Shown here one piece after another: positions 17,832-28,954 of a stretch of DNA of 64,000 bases (the stretch's first letter is position 1; each line of letters begins with the position of its first letter). The notes under the pieces were generated by a model, which was given only the letters and a program-made list of their open reading frames with translations, was not told the origin of the DNA and did no database searches. The translations under genes and the position numbers were made by a program. Source of the DNA: CAZDQL01 sp964507325 (GTDB lineage: Bacteria > Planctomycetota > UBA1135 > GCA-002686595); the NCBI GenBank assembly GCA_964507325.1, contig CAZDQL010000001.1, positions 91,227 to 155,226 of the forward strand, in the 5' to 3' direction.

Positions 17832-20228
17832 ATGGATCGAATTGCATCACATTTCGCGTCGAAGGTCTGTCCGCTCGCACTCCTGATCGTCTGCTCCTGC
17901 GGGGGCGGAGGGGGATCTGGATCGAGTGCTCCAGAGGAGTCCTTCGAGATCGAAGACCTCACCCTGGAGGTCGCGGAGGCCTCTGCCACCCTCGCCTGGC
18001 GCACCGACCTGCCCACCGACGCCCTGGTGGAGTACGGCGAGACGCCGAGCTACGGCCTGGTGGCGGCGGTGGGGGGGCACGCCTACCAGCACCAGGTGAC
18101 CCTGTCGGGTCTCGATGCGGAGAAGAGCTACCACTTCCGCGTGCGCGGCGAGACGGTCGGGGGGGACGTGGCGCTCACCGCCGACGCGACCTTCACCACC
18201 CCGTCGCCGACGCAGTTCACCTCGGACGACTTCCGAGAGGCCAACTTGAACCTCGGGATCTGGCGCCTCGACGACCCCGAGGGTGAGGCCCAGCTACGCC
18301 TGGAGGGGAGCGGGAGCACCGACGCCCAGCTCGTGCTCGCCGTTCCCGACGGGGTCGAGTACCTGGCATGGGACACCAACGGCGCGGCGCGGGTGACCCA
18401 GGCGATCCCCGACCAGGACCTGGTCCTGGAGGCGTGCTTCGAGAACGGGCTCTCCGCGAGCGGGACCGGCAACGGACTGCTCTTCGAAGAGGATGACGAG
18501 AACTACCTGCGCTTCGACTTCGCCTTCAATTCGGGCAAGGTGCAGGTCTTCGCCGCCTACTTCCAGGGTGGGGCGCTCGGCGAGAGCTACCTCGACCTGC
18601 TGCAGTGGGGGGCCTGGCCCGAGGGGCAACCCCTCTGGATGAGGGTCGAGCGCAGCGGCGACCTCTGGACCCAGCGCTGGTCCCAGGATGGGGCGGGGTG
18701 GATCGACGGCGCGGTCTTCACCTACTCGCTCGCGGCCCGTCGTGCGGGGGTGCAGGTGATCACGGCGGGGGAGGACTCCAATGCGCATACGGCGCGGGTC
18801 GACTACGTCTTCGACGTGGCCGCGCCCTTGAGTCCCGAGGACGCGCCTCCGGGCGAGGATCAGGTGGCGCCTTTCCTCTACCGCTTCGAGGGCATGGCGC
18901 TCTCCGACACCGCGGTCGAGTTGGAGGTGGCGACCGACGAGCTGACGCTGGGCACGCTGCGCTTCGGCCAGGACGACTCGCACGTGGAGGGGAGCGTAGC
19001 GCTCGATCCCGAGGCGCACCGTCACCTCGTCCACTGCGATGGTCTGCTGTCGAATACCGACTACCACTTCCTGGTGGAGCTCACGGACGCGTGGGGCAAC
19101 CAGACCACGAGCCAGGACTTGGTGGTGCGCACCTTCCCCGACGGGACGAATGGGGCGCCGGGATTCACCATGTGGTACGGCGAGGCTGGCCAGGACGGGA
19201 GTTGGGTCACGCGCTTCGGCCACCTGGGGGACGCACAGCCCCAGATCAACGTGTTGGGTCGGGTGTACGACGCCGACGAGGATCGCATTCCGCTGACGGT
19301 GACCCTCTCCTACCAGTTGAACGGTGGTGCGTGGCAATCCGCGGCGCTGGGGGACGATCCCGCCTTCTCGTACGATCCCTGGCGCCTGGCCGGCGAGGGG
19401 GACTTCAACGTGGAGCTCTTCGTCGACGACCTGACCGCGGTGCCGCCGGTGGGGGGCGTGTACCGCAACCAGCTGCTCCTGGAGGCGATCGACGACGACG
19501 GACACGTGACCTACCAGACGGTGTGGGTGGACTACACCGCGGGAGTCGACTGGGCCCCGAACTACGCCATCGACTGGTCGGCGACGCCCGTGGACGATAC
19601 CGATCTGCAGGATCTCCTGCAGGTGGTGGACGGTGACTGGCGGGTGGTGGACGACCCGCTCCTCGGTCCCGGCTTGCGCGTGGCTCCGGGGGAGCTGGGC
19701 TACGACCGCTTGGTGGCGGTGGGCCAGGGCCATGGAGCGGCGGCCTGGGAGGACTACGAGCTCCTGTGCAGCGCCACGGTCCTCAGTCTCGACCCTGAGG
19801 GATGGACGGCGGGCACCAAGGGCCCGGGGCTCGGATTCGGCCTGCGCTGGTCGGGGCACACCCCGGGGTGGGGCTACCCCCAACCGAATCACGACATCTA
19901 CCCCCTGGGTGCGATCTTCATGTACCGCTGGTTCGAGACGTCGGAGCGCTGGGAGCTCTGGATCAACTACGACGAAGCGGTGATCCCACTCGGCGGATCG
20001 ACCCTGCAGATCGGACAGACCTACCACTACCGGGTGCGCTGCGAGACGCAGGGGGGTGGGGGAACGCGCTATCGGCTGCGCTGGTGGCCGGAGGGGTACT
20101 CGGAGCCGGACTGGTGGGACTTCGACTACACGACACCGGCGGAGGACGATCATCCGGCGGGCTCGCTGCTCTTCGTCTCCCACCACGTGGACGTGCACCT
20201 CGGGAACGTCAGCGTGAGCGCGCTCTGA
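17832..20228 (+). CDS. Large lipoprotein with Fn3-like and LamG/DUF1349-like domains
   Basis: A 798-residue exported protein. The start MDRIASHFASKVCPLALLIVCSC plus a Gly/Ser linker marks a lipoprotein. A purple-acid-phosphatase-type Fn3 domain follows (TDALVEYGETPSYG ... LSGLDAEKSYHFRV, about residues 35-125), then a concanavalin-like DUF1349-type domain (EACFENGLSASGTGNGLLFEEDD, about 150-330). A second Fn3-like domain comes next (LLSNTDYHFLVELTDAWGN, about 350-430), then a beta-rich region and another concanavalin-like domain at the C-terminus with YRWFETSERWELWINYDE and SLLFVSHHVDVHLGNVSVSAL. The architecture is typical of planctomycetal surface proteins binding glycans or proteins. No catalytic site is evident. 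ATG 17832 is chosen because it begins the signal peptide. Confidence 0.8.
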   Translation: MDRIASHFASKVCPLALLIVCSCGGGGGSGSSAPEESFEIEDLTLEVAEASATLAWRTDLPTDALVEYGETPSYGLVAAVGGHAYQHQVTLSGLDAEKSYHFRVRGETVGGDVALTADATFTTPSPTQFTSDDFREANLNLGIWRLDDPEGEAQLRLEGSGSTDAQLVLAVPDGVEYLAWDTNGAARVTQAIPDQDLVLEACFENGLSASGTGNGLLFEEDDENYLRFDFAFNSGKVQVFAAYFQGGALGESYLDLLQWGAWPEGQPLWMRVERSGDLWTQRWSQDGAGWIDGAVFTYSLAARRAGVQVITAGEDSNAHTARVDYVFDVAAPLSPEDAPPGEDQVAPFLYRFEGMALSDTAVELEVATDELTLGTLRFGQDDSHVEGSVALDPEAHRHLVHCDGLLSNTDYHFLVELTDAWGNQTTSQDLVVRTFPDGTNGAPGFTMWYGEAGQDGSWVTRFGHLGDAQPQINVLGRVYDADEDRIPLTVTLSYQLNGGAWQSAALGDDPAFSYDPWRLAGEGDFNVELFVDDLTAVPPVGGVYRNQLLLEAIDDDGHVTYQTVWVDYTAGVDWAPNYAIDWSATPVDDTDLQDLLQVVDGDWRVVDDPLLGPGLRVAPGELGYDRLVAVGQGHGAAAWEDYELLCSATVLSLDPEGWTAGTKGPGLGFGLRWSGHTPGWGYPQPNHDIYPLGAIFMYRWFETSERWELWINYDEAVIPLGGSTLQIGQTYHYRVRCETQGGGGTRYRLRWWPEGYSEPDWWDFDYTTPAEDDHPAGSLLFVSHHVDVHLGNVSVSAL

Positions 20229-20259
20229 GCCCACCGCCTGGTGACGCGCCGCGCTGCGT

Positions 20260-22962
20260 CTACTCACCCGCCGATCGAGGATCGCCGAGCTCGACGCGAC
20301 GTGCGGGTCGCAGGCCGACCTCACCGGTGGCGGAGCTGGGAGGAGAGGTTGCTCGGTGGCTGAGGCGGGCGGCGGTCGCCATCCGAATGGCGGAGCCGCC
20401 GCGTGCCACCACGCTCGGCCTCAGCTGCGGATTGAACCGTCGGCCGTCGCGCGGATCACACGGCACGCGGTAGGAACCAAAGGGCTCAGCCACCCACTCG
20501 AAGACGTTGCCGTGCACGTCGAAGAGACCGAAGGCGTTGGGGGCGAAGCACCCCACCGGCGCGTGTAGCGGCCACTCGTCGTCCCAGGGGTGGTGCTGAT
20601 TGCCCATCATCGTGGGCAGGTTGGTGCGCCGGAACTCGACGCCGCGCACGTTGCCGAAGTCCCGCAGGCAGCGCTCGTCGAAGCCGCAGTGGAAGACGCT
20701 CGACGAGCCCGCCCGGGCGGTGTACTCCCACTGGGCTTCCGTCGGTAGAGCGAGCCCCATCCGGGAGAGGACCGAGGTAGCCGACGTGTGGGAGACAGTC
20801 TCCACCGGGTGGGAGAGGTCGAAGACGAGATCCCGGTCCTCGAAGCTCCGACCGTAGGAGCTTGGATCCAGCCAGGTCACCCGTAGCCACTGCCCCTGGG
20901 TCAGCTCGTATTTCGACAAGAAGAAGGGCTCGCCGATCTGGACGGTGTGCACCGGTCCCTCCTCCGGCTGGGCGTGCGCGTCGCGGTTGGGGCCCCGGGG
21001 CTCCTCTCCTGGACGCGGGCGGCGCGCGCCCATCTCGAAGCTCCCGGCGGGGATCAGGACGAAAACCAGGCCCGTCTCCTCTCCGACGATCCAGGTCCCC
21101 CCCTCGGTTCGCTCCGGGCGTTCGCCGCTCAAGGGGTGCCAGAACTCCCACAGGCCGCTCTGCTCACTGCGCGCGAGGGGTACGAGGCCCACCTGCGGGG
21201 GGAGCTCCAGGCCTGCGTAGGCGGGGCAGAGCGCCTCGTCGGCGATCTCGGCGCTCGCGGCGTGCCACTCGCTCGCGAAGCGTTCGACGGTCGTCGCCGC
21301 CGACTCCGCGGCCCAGGCTCGGCGGCGCCGCAGCCGCTCCAGTGGGCTGTGCCGGGGGTCGGTCGATTCGAGGCTGGTCAAGCGCTCCACGAGCTCGACC
21401 AGGAGACCGTGTTCCCAGGTGTCCTCCGCGGTGGCAGAGGTCCAACCGTCTCCCGTCGCGCCCGCAGCCGCCGGAGGGACGGCGCGCTCGCGTAGTAGGG
21501 CCAGGCGCTTCTCGAAGAAGGGGCGGCGCTCGAGGAGCTCCTCGAGCCGCGACGCGAGGCGCTGCAGGGGGAGCTCGTCCGAGGGGACGGCAAAGTGGAG
21601 CGTCTCCGCCTCGTCGAAGTACTGCTCCACGAGCACCCGATCGGAGAGGCGCAGCAGGCTCTCCTCGGCACGTTGCGCGCGGAAGAGACCCCACAGGCTG
21701 ACTGCAAGGCCGATGACAAGTGCTAGGAGCACCCCGGAGGAGGCGATCACCTTTCCACGGTGTCGCGCGATGAACTTGCGCACCATGTAGGCGCCCGTCG
21801 GCGAGCCGGCCAGCACCGGCTGGTCGGCGAGGTGCCGGCGCAGGTCCGCGGCGAGCTCAGAGATCGAGGCGTAGCGCAGCTCCGGGTCCTTCTCCAGGGT
21901 CCGCGCCAGGATCCAATCCAGGTCGCCCCGCAGCCCGGTGGCGAGCCCCACCGGCGTGGTATCCCGGGCGGCGGCGGCGCCCCGGATCGCCTGGGAGTCC
22001 GCCGCGACGCGCCGGCTGGCCAGCGGCGCGTCCTGCCGCAGAATGCGCTCGCGGACGGCGGTGAAGCCCCCCGCCGCCGCGTCGCCCAGATCGATCGGCA
22101 GGCAGCCGGTCAGGAGCTCGAAGAGGACGACCCCCATCGAGTAGATGTCGGAGCGGGTGTCGACCGCCTCTGATGCCAGGTCCGCCTGCTCGGGGGACAT
22201 GTACTCCGGCGTCCCGATCACCGTGCCTGCGAGGGTCAGTCCCTCCTCGGTTGCGAGCGACTGCCCCAGCGCCTTGGCCACACCGAAGTCGATCACCTTG
22301 GGAGCGGGGCGGCCGCTCTGCTCGGTGACCAGCAGGTTGCTCGGCTTGAGATCGCGGTGCAGGATCCCCTTCTGGTGGGCGTGATGCACCGCTCCACAGA
22401 CCTCGAGGAGGAGCTCGACTCGCCGCCGGAGTCCGAGACGGCGCGCGTCGCAGTACTCGGTCAGCGACGGACCGTCGACGTACTCCATCACGAAGTACGG
22501 GTAGCCCCGGGGCGTCGTACCCGCGTCGTGGACGCGGGCGATTCCCGGGTGGGTCATCACCGCCAACGCCTGGCGCTCCGTCTCGAAACGGGCGATCACG
22601 GCCCGCGAGTCCATCCCGGGCTTGAGGACCTTGAAGGCCACCGTCCGCTGCAGCGGCTCTCGCTGCTCCGCCAGGTAGACGATGCCCATCCCCCCCTCGC
22701 CGAGGGTCTCGAGCAGGCGGTAGGGTCCCACCTCGTCGCCGGGGTTCAGCGGGGCGTGGAACCCCTCGCGACCTTGCGGTAGGAAGGCGGGGTGCTCGAG
22801 GAAGGTGGCCGACTCGGAATGGGCCTCGAGGAGCAGGAGGACCTCCTGTCGCAGCGCTTCGTCCCCTTCGGTGAGCTCCTCCAGCTCAGCCGTGCGCTGA
22901 TCCGGGTCGACCTCGAGCAGAGCGAGGAAGATCTCCTTGCTGCGCGGGACGCCGCCGCTCAT
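20260..22962 (-). CDS. Membrane Ser/Thr protein kinase with C-terminal formylglycine-enzyme-like domain
   Basis: A 900-residue fusion. The N-terminal helical segment (about residues 1-75) is the type seen in planctomycetal kinases. The kinase domain follows with the Gly loop GEGGMG (88-93), Lys111, HRDLKPSN (catalytic Asp204) and DFG (225-227), so it should be active. A transmembrane helix (VIASSGVLLALVIGLAVSLW) separates it from a helical region and a C-terminal FGE/sulfatase-modifying domain (GSFEMGARRP, LSKYELTQGQW, LPTEAQWEYTARAG, NVFEWVAEPFG, RGGSAIRMA) outside the membrane. Known FGE-like domains in such kinases usually serve as ligand or structural modules. Its start overlaps the ECF sigma gene (ATGA), so the kinase probably controls that sigma factor. 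Confidence 0.93.
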   Translation of the reverse strand: MSGGVPRSKEIFLALLEVDPDQRTAELEELTEGDEALRQEVLLLLEAHSESATFLEHPAFLPQGREGFHAPLNPGDEVGPYRLLETLGEGGMGIVYLAEQREPLQRTVAFKVLKPGMDSRAVIARFETERQALAVMTHPGIARVHDAGTTPRGYPYFVMEYVDGPSLTEYCDARRLGLRRRVELLLEVCGAVHHAHQKGILHRDLKPSNLLVTEQSGRPAPKVIDFGVAKALGQSLATEEGLTLAGTVIGTPEYMSPEQADLASEAVDTRSDIYSMGVVLFELLTGCLPIDLGDAAAGGFTAVRERILRQDAPLASRRVAADSQAIRGAAAARDTTPVGLATGLRGDLDWILARTLEKDPELRYASISELAADLRRHLADQPVLAGSPTGAYMVRKFIARHRGKVIASSGVLLALVIGLAVSLWGLFRAQRAEESLLRLSDRVLVEQYFDEAETLHFAVPSDELPLQRLASRLEELLERRPFFEKRLALLRERAVPPAAAGATGDGWTSATAEDTWEHGLLVELVERLTSLESTDPRHSPLERLRRRRAWAAESAATTVERFASEWHAASAEIADEALCPAYAGLELPPQVGLVPLARSEQSGLWEFWHPLSGERPERTEGGTWIVGEETGLVFVLIPAGSFEMGARRPRPGEEPRGPNRDAHAQPEEGPVHTVQIGEPFFLSKYELTQGQWLRVTWLDPSSYGRSFEDRDLVFDLSHPVETVSHTSATSVLSRMGLALPTEAQWEYTARAGSSSVFHCGFDERCLRDFGNVRGVEFRRTNLPTMMGNQHHPWDDEWPLHAPVGCFAPNAFGLFDVHGNVFEWVAEPFGSYRVPCDPRDGRRFNPQLRPSVVARGGSAIRMATAARLSHRATSPPSSATGEVGLRPARRVELGDPRSAGE

Positions 22963-23552
22963 CCCCGCTCACCCTCGCCGTGGGAGCCCACCGCGCGCGC
23001 GAGTTCCTTCTTCAGCCACGCCTTGGCCCAGGCCCACTCCCGCTCGACGGTGGCGTGCGAGATCCCGAGCACCTTGCCCGTCTCGTCGATGGTGAGCCCT
23101 GCGAAGTAGCGCAGGTTCACGATCTTCGCCGCGCGCGGGTCGAGCGTCTCGAGGCGCGCCAGGGCATCGTCGAGCTCGACCAGCCCCTCCTCGTCCCCCA
23201 GCACGGCCACCTCGATCCCGGTCAGCGGTACGCGTTGGGCTGCGCCGCCGCGGCGCTGGCTGTCGCGACGGCGGGCGCGGTCGACCATGATGTTGCGCAT
23301 GGCGCGCGCCGCGGCGCCGAAGAAGTGGGCCCGGCTCTCCCAGCTCGCGTCTCCACCGGAAAGACGCAACCACGCTTCGTTGACCAGCGCCGTCGACTGC
23401 AGAGTCTGGCCGGGTGGGAGGGCTTGCAGCTTGTGCCGCGCGAGCGCCCGCAGCTCGGCGTAGACCAGCTCCCAGATGCGCGTCGCAGCGCCTTCGTCCC
23501 CTCGACTCAGCTCGAGGAGCAATCGTTCGAGCTCTCCGGGCTCTCCATCCAC
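22959..23552 (-). CDS. ECF RNA polymerase sigma factor (planctomycete kinase-linked type)
   Basis: A 197-residue sigma factor. Region 2 is seen in ARHKLQALPPGQTLQSTALVNEAWLRL and FFGAAARAMRNIMVDRARRR (promoter -10 recognition). Region 4 is ARLETLDPRAAKIVNLRYFAGLTIDETGKVLGISHATVEREW, with a helix-turn-helix (-35 recognition). This form (Sig-70 X6/TIGR02999-like) is widespread in Planctomycetota next to Ser/Thr kinases. No anti-sigma gene is adjacent; instead the kinase overlaps its 3' end by ATGA, implying control by phosphorylation. The C-terminus is Gly/Glu rich. The start is the ATG at 23552. Confidence 0.93.
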   Translation of the reverse strand: MDGEPGELERLLLELSRGDEGAATRIWELVYAELRALARHKLQALPPGQTLQSTALVNEAWLRLSGGDASWESRAHFFGAAARAMRNIMVDRARRRDSQRRGGAAQRVPLTGIEVAVLGDEEGLVELDDALARLETLDPRAAKIVNLRYFAGLTIDETGKVLGISHATVEREWAWAKAWLKKELARAVGSHGEGERG

Positions 23553-23609
23553 CCCTAGAGTCTACGCGCATCGGCGTCGGGCCGAGAAGCGCGGTGGCGT
23601 TGCGATCAC

Positions 23610-25106
23610 TCACCAGCAGAAGGTGACCTGCAAGGCGTTGGAGAAGTTGTAGCCGCTCCCGCCGGCCCCTTGCGGATCGCGGTACCAGTGCTGGAAGTTC
23701 CAGACCGAGCCCCCGGTGATCTGCGCGGCGGCGGGGCTGGTGAAGTCGACGTCCAAGCGGGAGGTCCCGTTCCAGTCGGCCCAGGTCAAGGGGGTCAGTC
23801 GCTTGATTCCACCACCGATGCAGAAGTACCCGTCGCCGAAGGGGAAGTAGGCCTGCTTCGGGCCGTAGAAGAAGAGGCCGTACTGCACGGGGATGCCGCC
23901 GGTCGCGACCAGGCGGAAGTTGTTGGCGGACACCGAGATGGAGCCCTCGTGCCCGATCATCGACCCCAGCCCCGCCGAGTTGGAGCTGGCCTTGCAGTAG
24001 GTCGTGGGGCTGGAGCAGGGCAGGGTGACGACGAATCCCCGCCACGCCCCGGTATGGGTCCGGCCGTGCCCGGCGATCACCCGGCCGTCGTCGGAGATCC
24101 CCGTCGCGGTCATCGGCTCGAAGCCCCCCAGGTCGAGGCCGTGGTCCGCCAGGAGCGCGGCTTTGAGCCTCCGGAGTCCCTGCTTCTGGCTCCAGATCGT
24201 CGCCACGGAGGTGAGGTCGGGGGGGCTCGCTCCGGTGTTGTTTCCTCCCACCACCACCGAACCGTCCCCGTTGCAGGCCATCGCGACCCCCTCCGCTGGC
24301 AGTCCGGGAAGCGTGCCGATGTCCACCATCTCTCCCCCGACGGTGTACACGAACGGGTGCTGCTCGACCTGACCGCCTCCCGGTTGCGGGAGGAGCGCGA
24401 TCCCCACCACGACCTGTCCATCGGCGGAGACCGACTCCGCCTCGCCGGCCACCATCTGGGGGAGGGTGTGTCCGAGGGGCTGCAGCCCCCCAGCCGCGGT
24501 CCAACGGAAGGGCCAGCTACCCGTCGGGTCCCCCGAGTCCGCCACTCCGACGATCACGCTGCCGTCGGCGCTGGCCGCTCTCGCCTTCCCCTTCCCCGTG
24601 CCGCCGGCGAGGCTGCCGAGGGGCTCGAGCGTCCCATCCGCGTGCCAACGCACCGGTCGCATCCCGACGTCGTCGGTCGCCCCCCCGACGATCCAGGCGC
24701 CGTCGCCGCTGATTCCGTAGGCGCTGGAGTGGAAAGCCCCTCCGGGCAGGTCTCCGAGCCCCTCCAGCTTGTTCCCCGCGGTCCAGCGGAACGCCTCGTA
24801 GCCGCTCGCCGAACTCGAGAACCCGACGACGCAGGAGCCGTCGTCGGAGATCTCCTTCCCGTCACTCCGGTCGATCCCACCGGCCAGATCGCCCAGATCC
24901 TCCAAACCCCCGGGACCGCGTCGGAACGCGTGGGTGGTGCCGGAACCGGTCTGCATGTCGCCGGCGGTGAAGGACTGCCCCCAGGGGTCGACGCCGACCA
25001 CGTCCCAGGGGATCTCCTCCGTCAGGGCGACGGTGCCCTGAGCGAGGGCGGTGGCGGAGAGGCCCAGGGTGGCGATCGAGCACAGAAGAGAGGTGACGAC
25101 CTGCAT
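23610..25106 (-). CDS. Secreted HAF-repeat protein with planctomycete C-terminal domain
   Basis: A 498-residue protein with signal peptide (MQVVTSLLCSIATLGLSATALAQ). About seven HAF-type repeats follow, each roughly 45-50 residues with the pattern HAFRRGPGGLEDLGDLAGG and GISGDGAWIVGGAT, which fold as a beta-propeller. From about residue 370 a separate beta domain begins with SPTTYCKASSNSAGLGS and ends GYNFSNALQVTFCW, including WNFQHWYRDPQG. This C-terminal domain recurs in Planctomycetota proteins, where it may serve secretion or surface attachment. The gene is the downstream member of a tandem pair with the gene at 25149-26651. Function of the propeller is unknown. Confidence 0.85.
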   Translation of the reverse strand: MQVVTSLLCSIATLGLSATALAQGTVALTEEIPWDVVGVDPWGQSFTAGDMQTGSGTTHAFRRGPGGLEDLGDLAGGIDRSDGKEISDDGSCVVGFSSSASGYEAFRWTAGNKLEGLGDLPGGAFHSSAYGISGDGAWIVGGATDDVGMRPVRWHADGTLEPLGSLAGGTGKGKARAASADGSVIVGVADSGDPTGSWPFRWTAAGGLQPLGHTLPQMVAGEAESVSADGQVVVGIALLPQPGGGQVEQHPFVYTVGGEMVDIGTLPGLPAEGVAMACNGDGSVVVGGNNTGASPPDLTSVATIWSQKQGLRRLKAALLADHGLDLGGFEPMTATGISDDGRVIAGHGRTHTGAWRGFVVTLPCSSPTTYCKASSNSAGLGSMIGHEGSISVSANNFRLVATGGIPVQYGLFFYGPKQAYFPFGDGYFCIGGGIKRLTPLTWADWNGTSRLDVDFTSPAAAQITGGSVWNFQHWYRDPQGAGGSGYNFSNALQVTFCW

Positions 25107-25148
25107 GCTGGCGGGTCCCTCAGGCGCTGGACGACTGGTAGGCGAGGA

Positions 25149-26651
25149 CTAGGGGCAGAAGGTGACGCTCAGGGCGTTGGTGAGGTTGTAGGTGCTCCCT
25201 CCGGGCCCCTGCGGGTCGCGGTACCAGTGTTGGAAGTTCCATGTGGAGCCGGCGGTGATGGGGCTCGCCTCGGGGAGGGTGAAATCGAGCTGCCGCAGGG
25301 AGGTCCCGTTCCCGTCGCTCTGGAAGGCGGGGGTCAGGCGGTGGAGGCTGCCCCCGACGCAGAGGAAGCCGTCACCGAGGGGCGTTTGGACCTGCTCGGG
25401 GCCGTAGAAGAAGAGGCCGAACTGCGACGGCACGCCGTTGATCGCGCTCAGGGAGAAAGCGTTGGTCGAGATCGACGTGGATCCCTTGCAGTGGATGGTG
25501 GCCGCCACGCCGGTCGAGTTGGGGGTCGAGGTGCAGTAGCTCGTGGGCGAGGGGCAGGGTCCCGGCCAGGTGGCGATGAAGCCGCGGGTGTAGCCATGCG
25601 AATTCACGCCATACCCCACGATCGTCTTCCCGTCGTCGGAGATGCTGCTCGCGACCCACGGCTCGAAGCCGTTCAGGTCGAGACCGTGGACGTTCACCAG
25701 CACGTCCTTGAGCTCGCGCAGGCCGTAGACCTCGTCCCAGACCGTCGCCCGGGACTGGCCGCCGCTGAATAGATTGCTCCCGACCACGACCGAGCCATCT
25801 CCGCTGCTGTCCTTGGCGATGCCCGCGTAGTACCCGCCCGGCAGGAAGCCGAGGCTCTGCATGTTGCCTCCCTCCACGTAGCGAAAGGGGTAGAGGTAGT
25901 CACCACCGGAGCCAGACGGCACGATCGCCAGGCCGACCACCACGGAACCATCGGCGGAGACCGCCTCCGCGCGGCCGGCGATCATCCCCGACAGGTGATC
26001 TCCGAGGTGCTGCATCCCGCCCGCCTCGGTCCAGCGAAAGGGGAAGCCGTCGCTGCCCGCGTCAGCGACACCGACGATCACGCTGCCGTCGGCGGAGATC
26101 CCAGTCGCCTGGCCGGCGTCGCTGCCAAAGGGCAGGCTGCCGAGGGCCTCGATCGCGCCGGCGCTGCTCCAACGCACCGGCCGCGCGCCGTTGTCGTCGG
26201 TCGCCACACCGATGATCCAAGCCCCGTCGCCGCTGACGCCGAGGGCGTAGGAGTCGAAGGCTCCCCCCGCGAGATCGCCGAGGCCGACCATTCCGGTCGA
26301 CGACTCCCAGCGGAACGCTTCGCGGCCATTCCCCGATTGCGACAGCCCGACCACGATCGAGCCGTCGTCGGAGATCCCCCCCGCGGCGCTGTCGTCCGCC
26401 CCGCCGGGGAGGTCGCCCAGGTCCTCGAGGGGGGAGCTGCCCACCCAGCGGACCGCGTGGCGGACGCCGCTCGGGAGCCAGCCCTCGCCCGCTCCGAAGC
26501 CGTTGCCGGAGCCGGCGCAGGCCCAGAGGCGGCTTTGGCGGAAGGGCACGTTGTCCACCTCGACGAAGGTCGCCTGCTGGGCGAGCCCGGCGGCGGAGGG
26601 GGCGAGGAGCGCGATGGCTCGCAGGAGGAGGTCACGGGAGGGGGTGCGCAT
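25149..26651 (-). CDS. Secreted HAF-repeat protein, paralogue of the downstream gene
   Basis: A 500-residue paralogue of the preceding HAF-repeat protein, alignable over its whole length. The signal peptide is MRTPSRDLLLRAIALLAPSAAGLAQ. HAF repeats include HAVRWVGSSPLEDLGDLPGG, GVSGDGAWIIGVATDDNGAR and AVSADGSVVVGLAI. The C-terminal domain runs from SPTSYCTSTPNSTGVAAT to WNFQHWYRDPQG and ends TNALSVTFCP. ATG 26651 was preferred over the longer frame because the extra 31 codons precede the signal peptide and are unconserved. The 42-bp gap and shared orientation suggest one transcript and a recent duplication. Conserved Cys residues in the last domain could form disulfides. Confidence 0.85.
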   Translation of the reverse strand: MRTPSRDLLLRAIALLAPSAAGLAQQATFVEVDNVPFRQSRLWACAGSGNGFGAGEGWLPSGVRHAVRWVGSSPLEDLGDLPGGADDSAAGGISDDGSIVVGLSQSGNGREAFRWESSTGMVGLGDLAGGAFDSYALGVSGDGAWIIGVATDDNGARPVRWSSAGAIEALGSLPFGSDAGQATGISADGSVIVGVADAGSDGFPFRWTEAGGMQHLGDHLSGMIAGRAEAVSADGSVVVGLAIVPSGSGGDYLYPFRYVEGGNMQSLGFLPGGYYAGIAKDSSGDGSVVVGSNLFSGGQSRATVWDEVYGLRELKDVLVNVHGLDLNGFEPWVASSISDDGKTIVGYGVNSHGYTRGFIATWPGPCPSPTSYCTSTPNSTGVAATIHCKGSTSISTNAFSLSAINGVPSQFGLFFYGPEQVQTPLGDGFLCVGGSLHRLTPAFQSDGNGTSLRQLDFTLPEASPITAGSTWNFQHWYRDPQGPGGSTYNLTNALSVTFCP

Positions 26652-26843
26652 GGTGAGTTGAGCGAGGTCGGACGGGGGAGTGGAGGACGTGGCGAGGCCC
26701 CGACCACCCACGGCGGCGGGGGCGCCCATCCATCCGGAGAGCACCCCCCCTCTCCCTCAAGGAAACCCGATTTCTGGCGATCCGGCGCTGGAGGGGAGGG
26801 AGTCCCACACCGAGCCACCGCGGCGGTGCTCCCCCACGCAAGA

Positions 26844-26874
26844 GAGCCGCCCGCGGTGACTCCGCGGACGGCTC
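26844..26874 (-). terminator. Strong hairpin between groEL and the HAF-repeat genes
   Basis: Left arm GAGCCGCCCGCGG pairs with CCGCGGACGGCTC around the 5-base loop TGACT (12 of 13 pairs). It is placed downstream of groEL and just ahead of the HAF gene region, so it fits a transcription terminator for the groEL transcript. It lacks a long T-run. Confidence 0.55.
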
Positions 26875-26898
26875 CCAAGAGAGAGTCTGGTTGTGTCC

Positions 26899-26993
26899 CG
26901 GGGCGTTGGCCCCGATGTCTCCACGGCGTCAGCCGTGGAACCGAAGACAACTAGCGTCGCGTAGCGACGCCAGCGGGGCTGGGCCCAGCCCCG

Positions 26994-26995
<2 letters not shown>
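26899..26995 (-). repeat. Cluster of four consecutive perfect hairpins behind groEL
   Basis: Four perfect short hairpins follow each other: CGGGGC/GCCCCG (26899-26914), CCACGGC/GCCGTGG (26921-26938), GCGTCGC/GCGACGC (26954-26970) and an 11-bp stem AGCGGGGCTGG/CCAGCCCCGCT (26972-26995). The last arm contains two bases of the groEL stop codon. The cluster may act as a terminator and mRNA 3'-end stabiliser. No sequence similarity between the hairpins is seen, so it is not a simple repeat family. Confidence 0.6.
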
Positions 26996-28610
<1,615 letters not shown>

Positions 28611-28639
28611 GTCGCGCTTCTTTCCTTGGCCAACGCGTT

Positions 28640-28954
28640 TCAGCCGATGATGCCGAGGATGTCGTCCTCGCGCATGATGATGTACTCCTCGCCGGCGTAC
28701 TTGACGTCGGTGCCCGCGTAGGAGGTGAAGAGGACGCGGTCGCCGATGCTGACGGCGAAGGTGGTCTTGCTGCCGTCGTCCAGGGTCTTGCCGTCGCCGA
28801 GGGCCATGATGATCCCTTCCTTGGGCTTCTCCTTGGCGCTCTCGGGGAGCAGGATGCCGCCGGCGCTCTTCTCTTCGGCTTCGACGCGCTGGATCAGCAC
28901 GCGGTCCGCGAGGGGACGGATGGCGATCTTCTTGGCTTTGGTCTTGGTGGCCAT
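28640..28954 (-). CDS. groES: Co-chaperonin GroES (10 kDa)
   Basis: The 104-residue product caps the GroEL ring as a heptamer. It begins with a basic extension (MATKTKAKKIAI) before the standard core: RPLADRVLIQRVEAEEKSAGGILLPE (including the mobile loop), GIIMALGDGK, and the C-terminal VLFTSYAGTDVKYAGEEYIIMREDDILGII. Length is slightly above the usual 95-100 because of the N-terminal extension and a longer mobile-loop flank. The start is the ATG at 28954. No CIRCE (HrcA) element is seen in the 93 bp between this gene and the upstream response regulator, so control probably resides farther upstream. Confidence 0.97.
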   Translation of the reverse strand: MATKTKAKKIAIRPLADRVLIQRVEAEEKSAGGILLPESAKEKPKEGIIMALGDGKTLDDGSKTTFAVSIGDRVLFTSYAGTDVKYAGEEYIIMREDDILGIIG

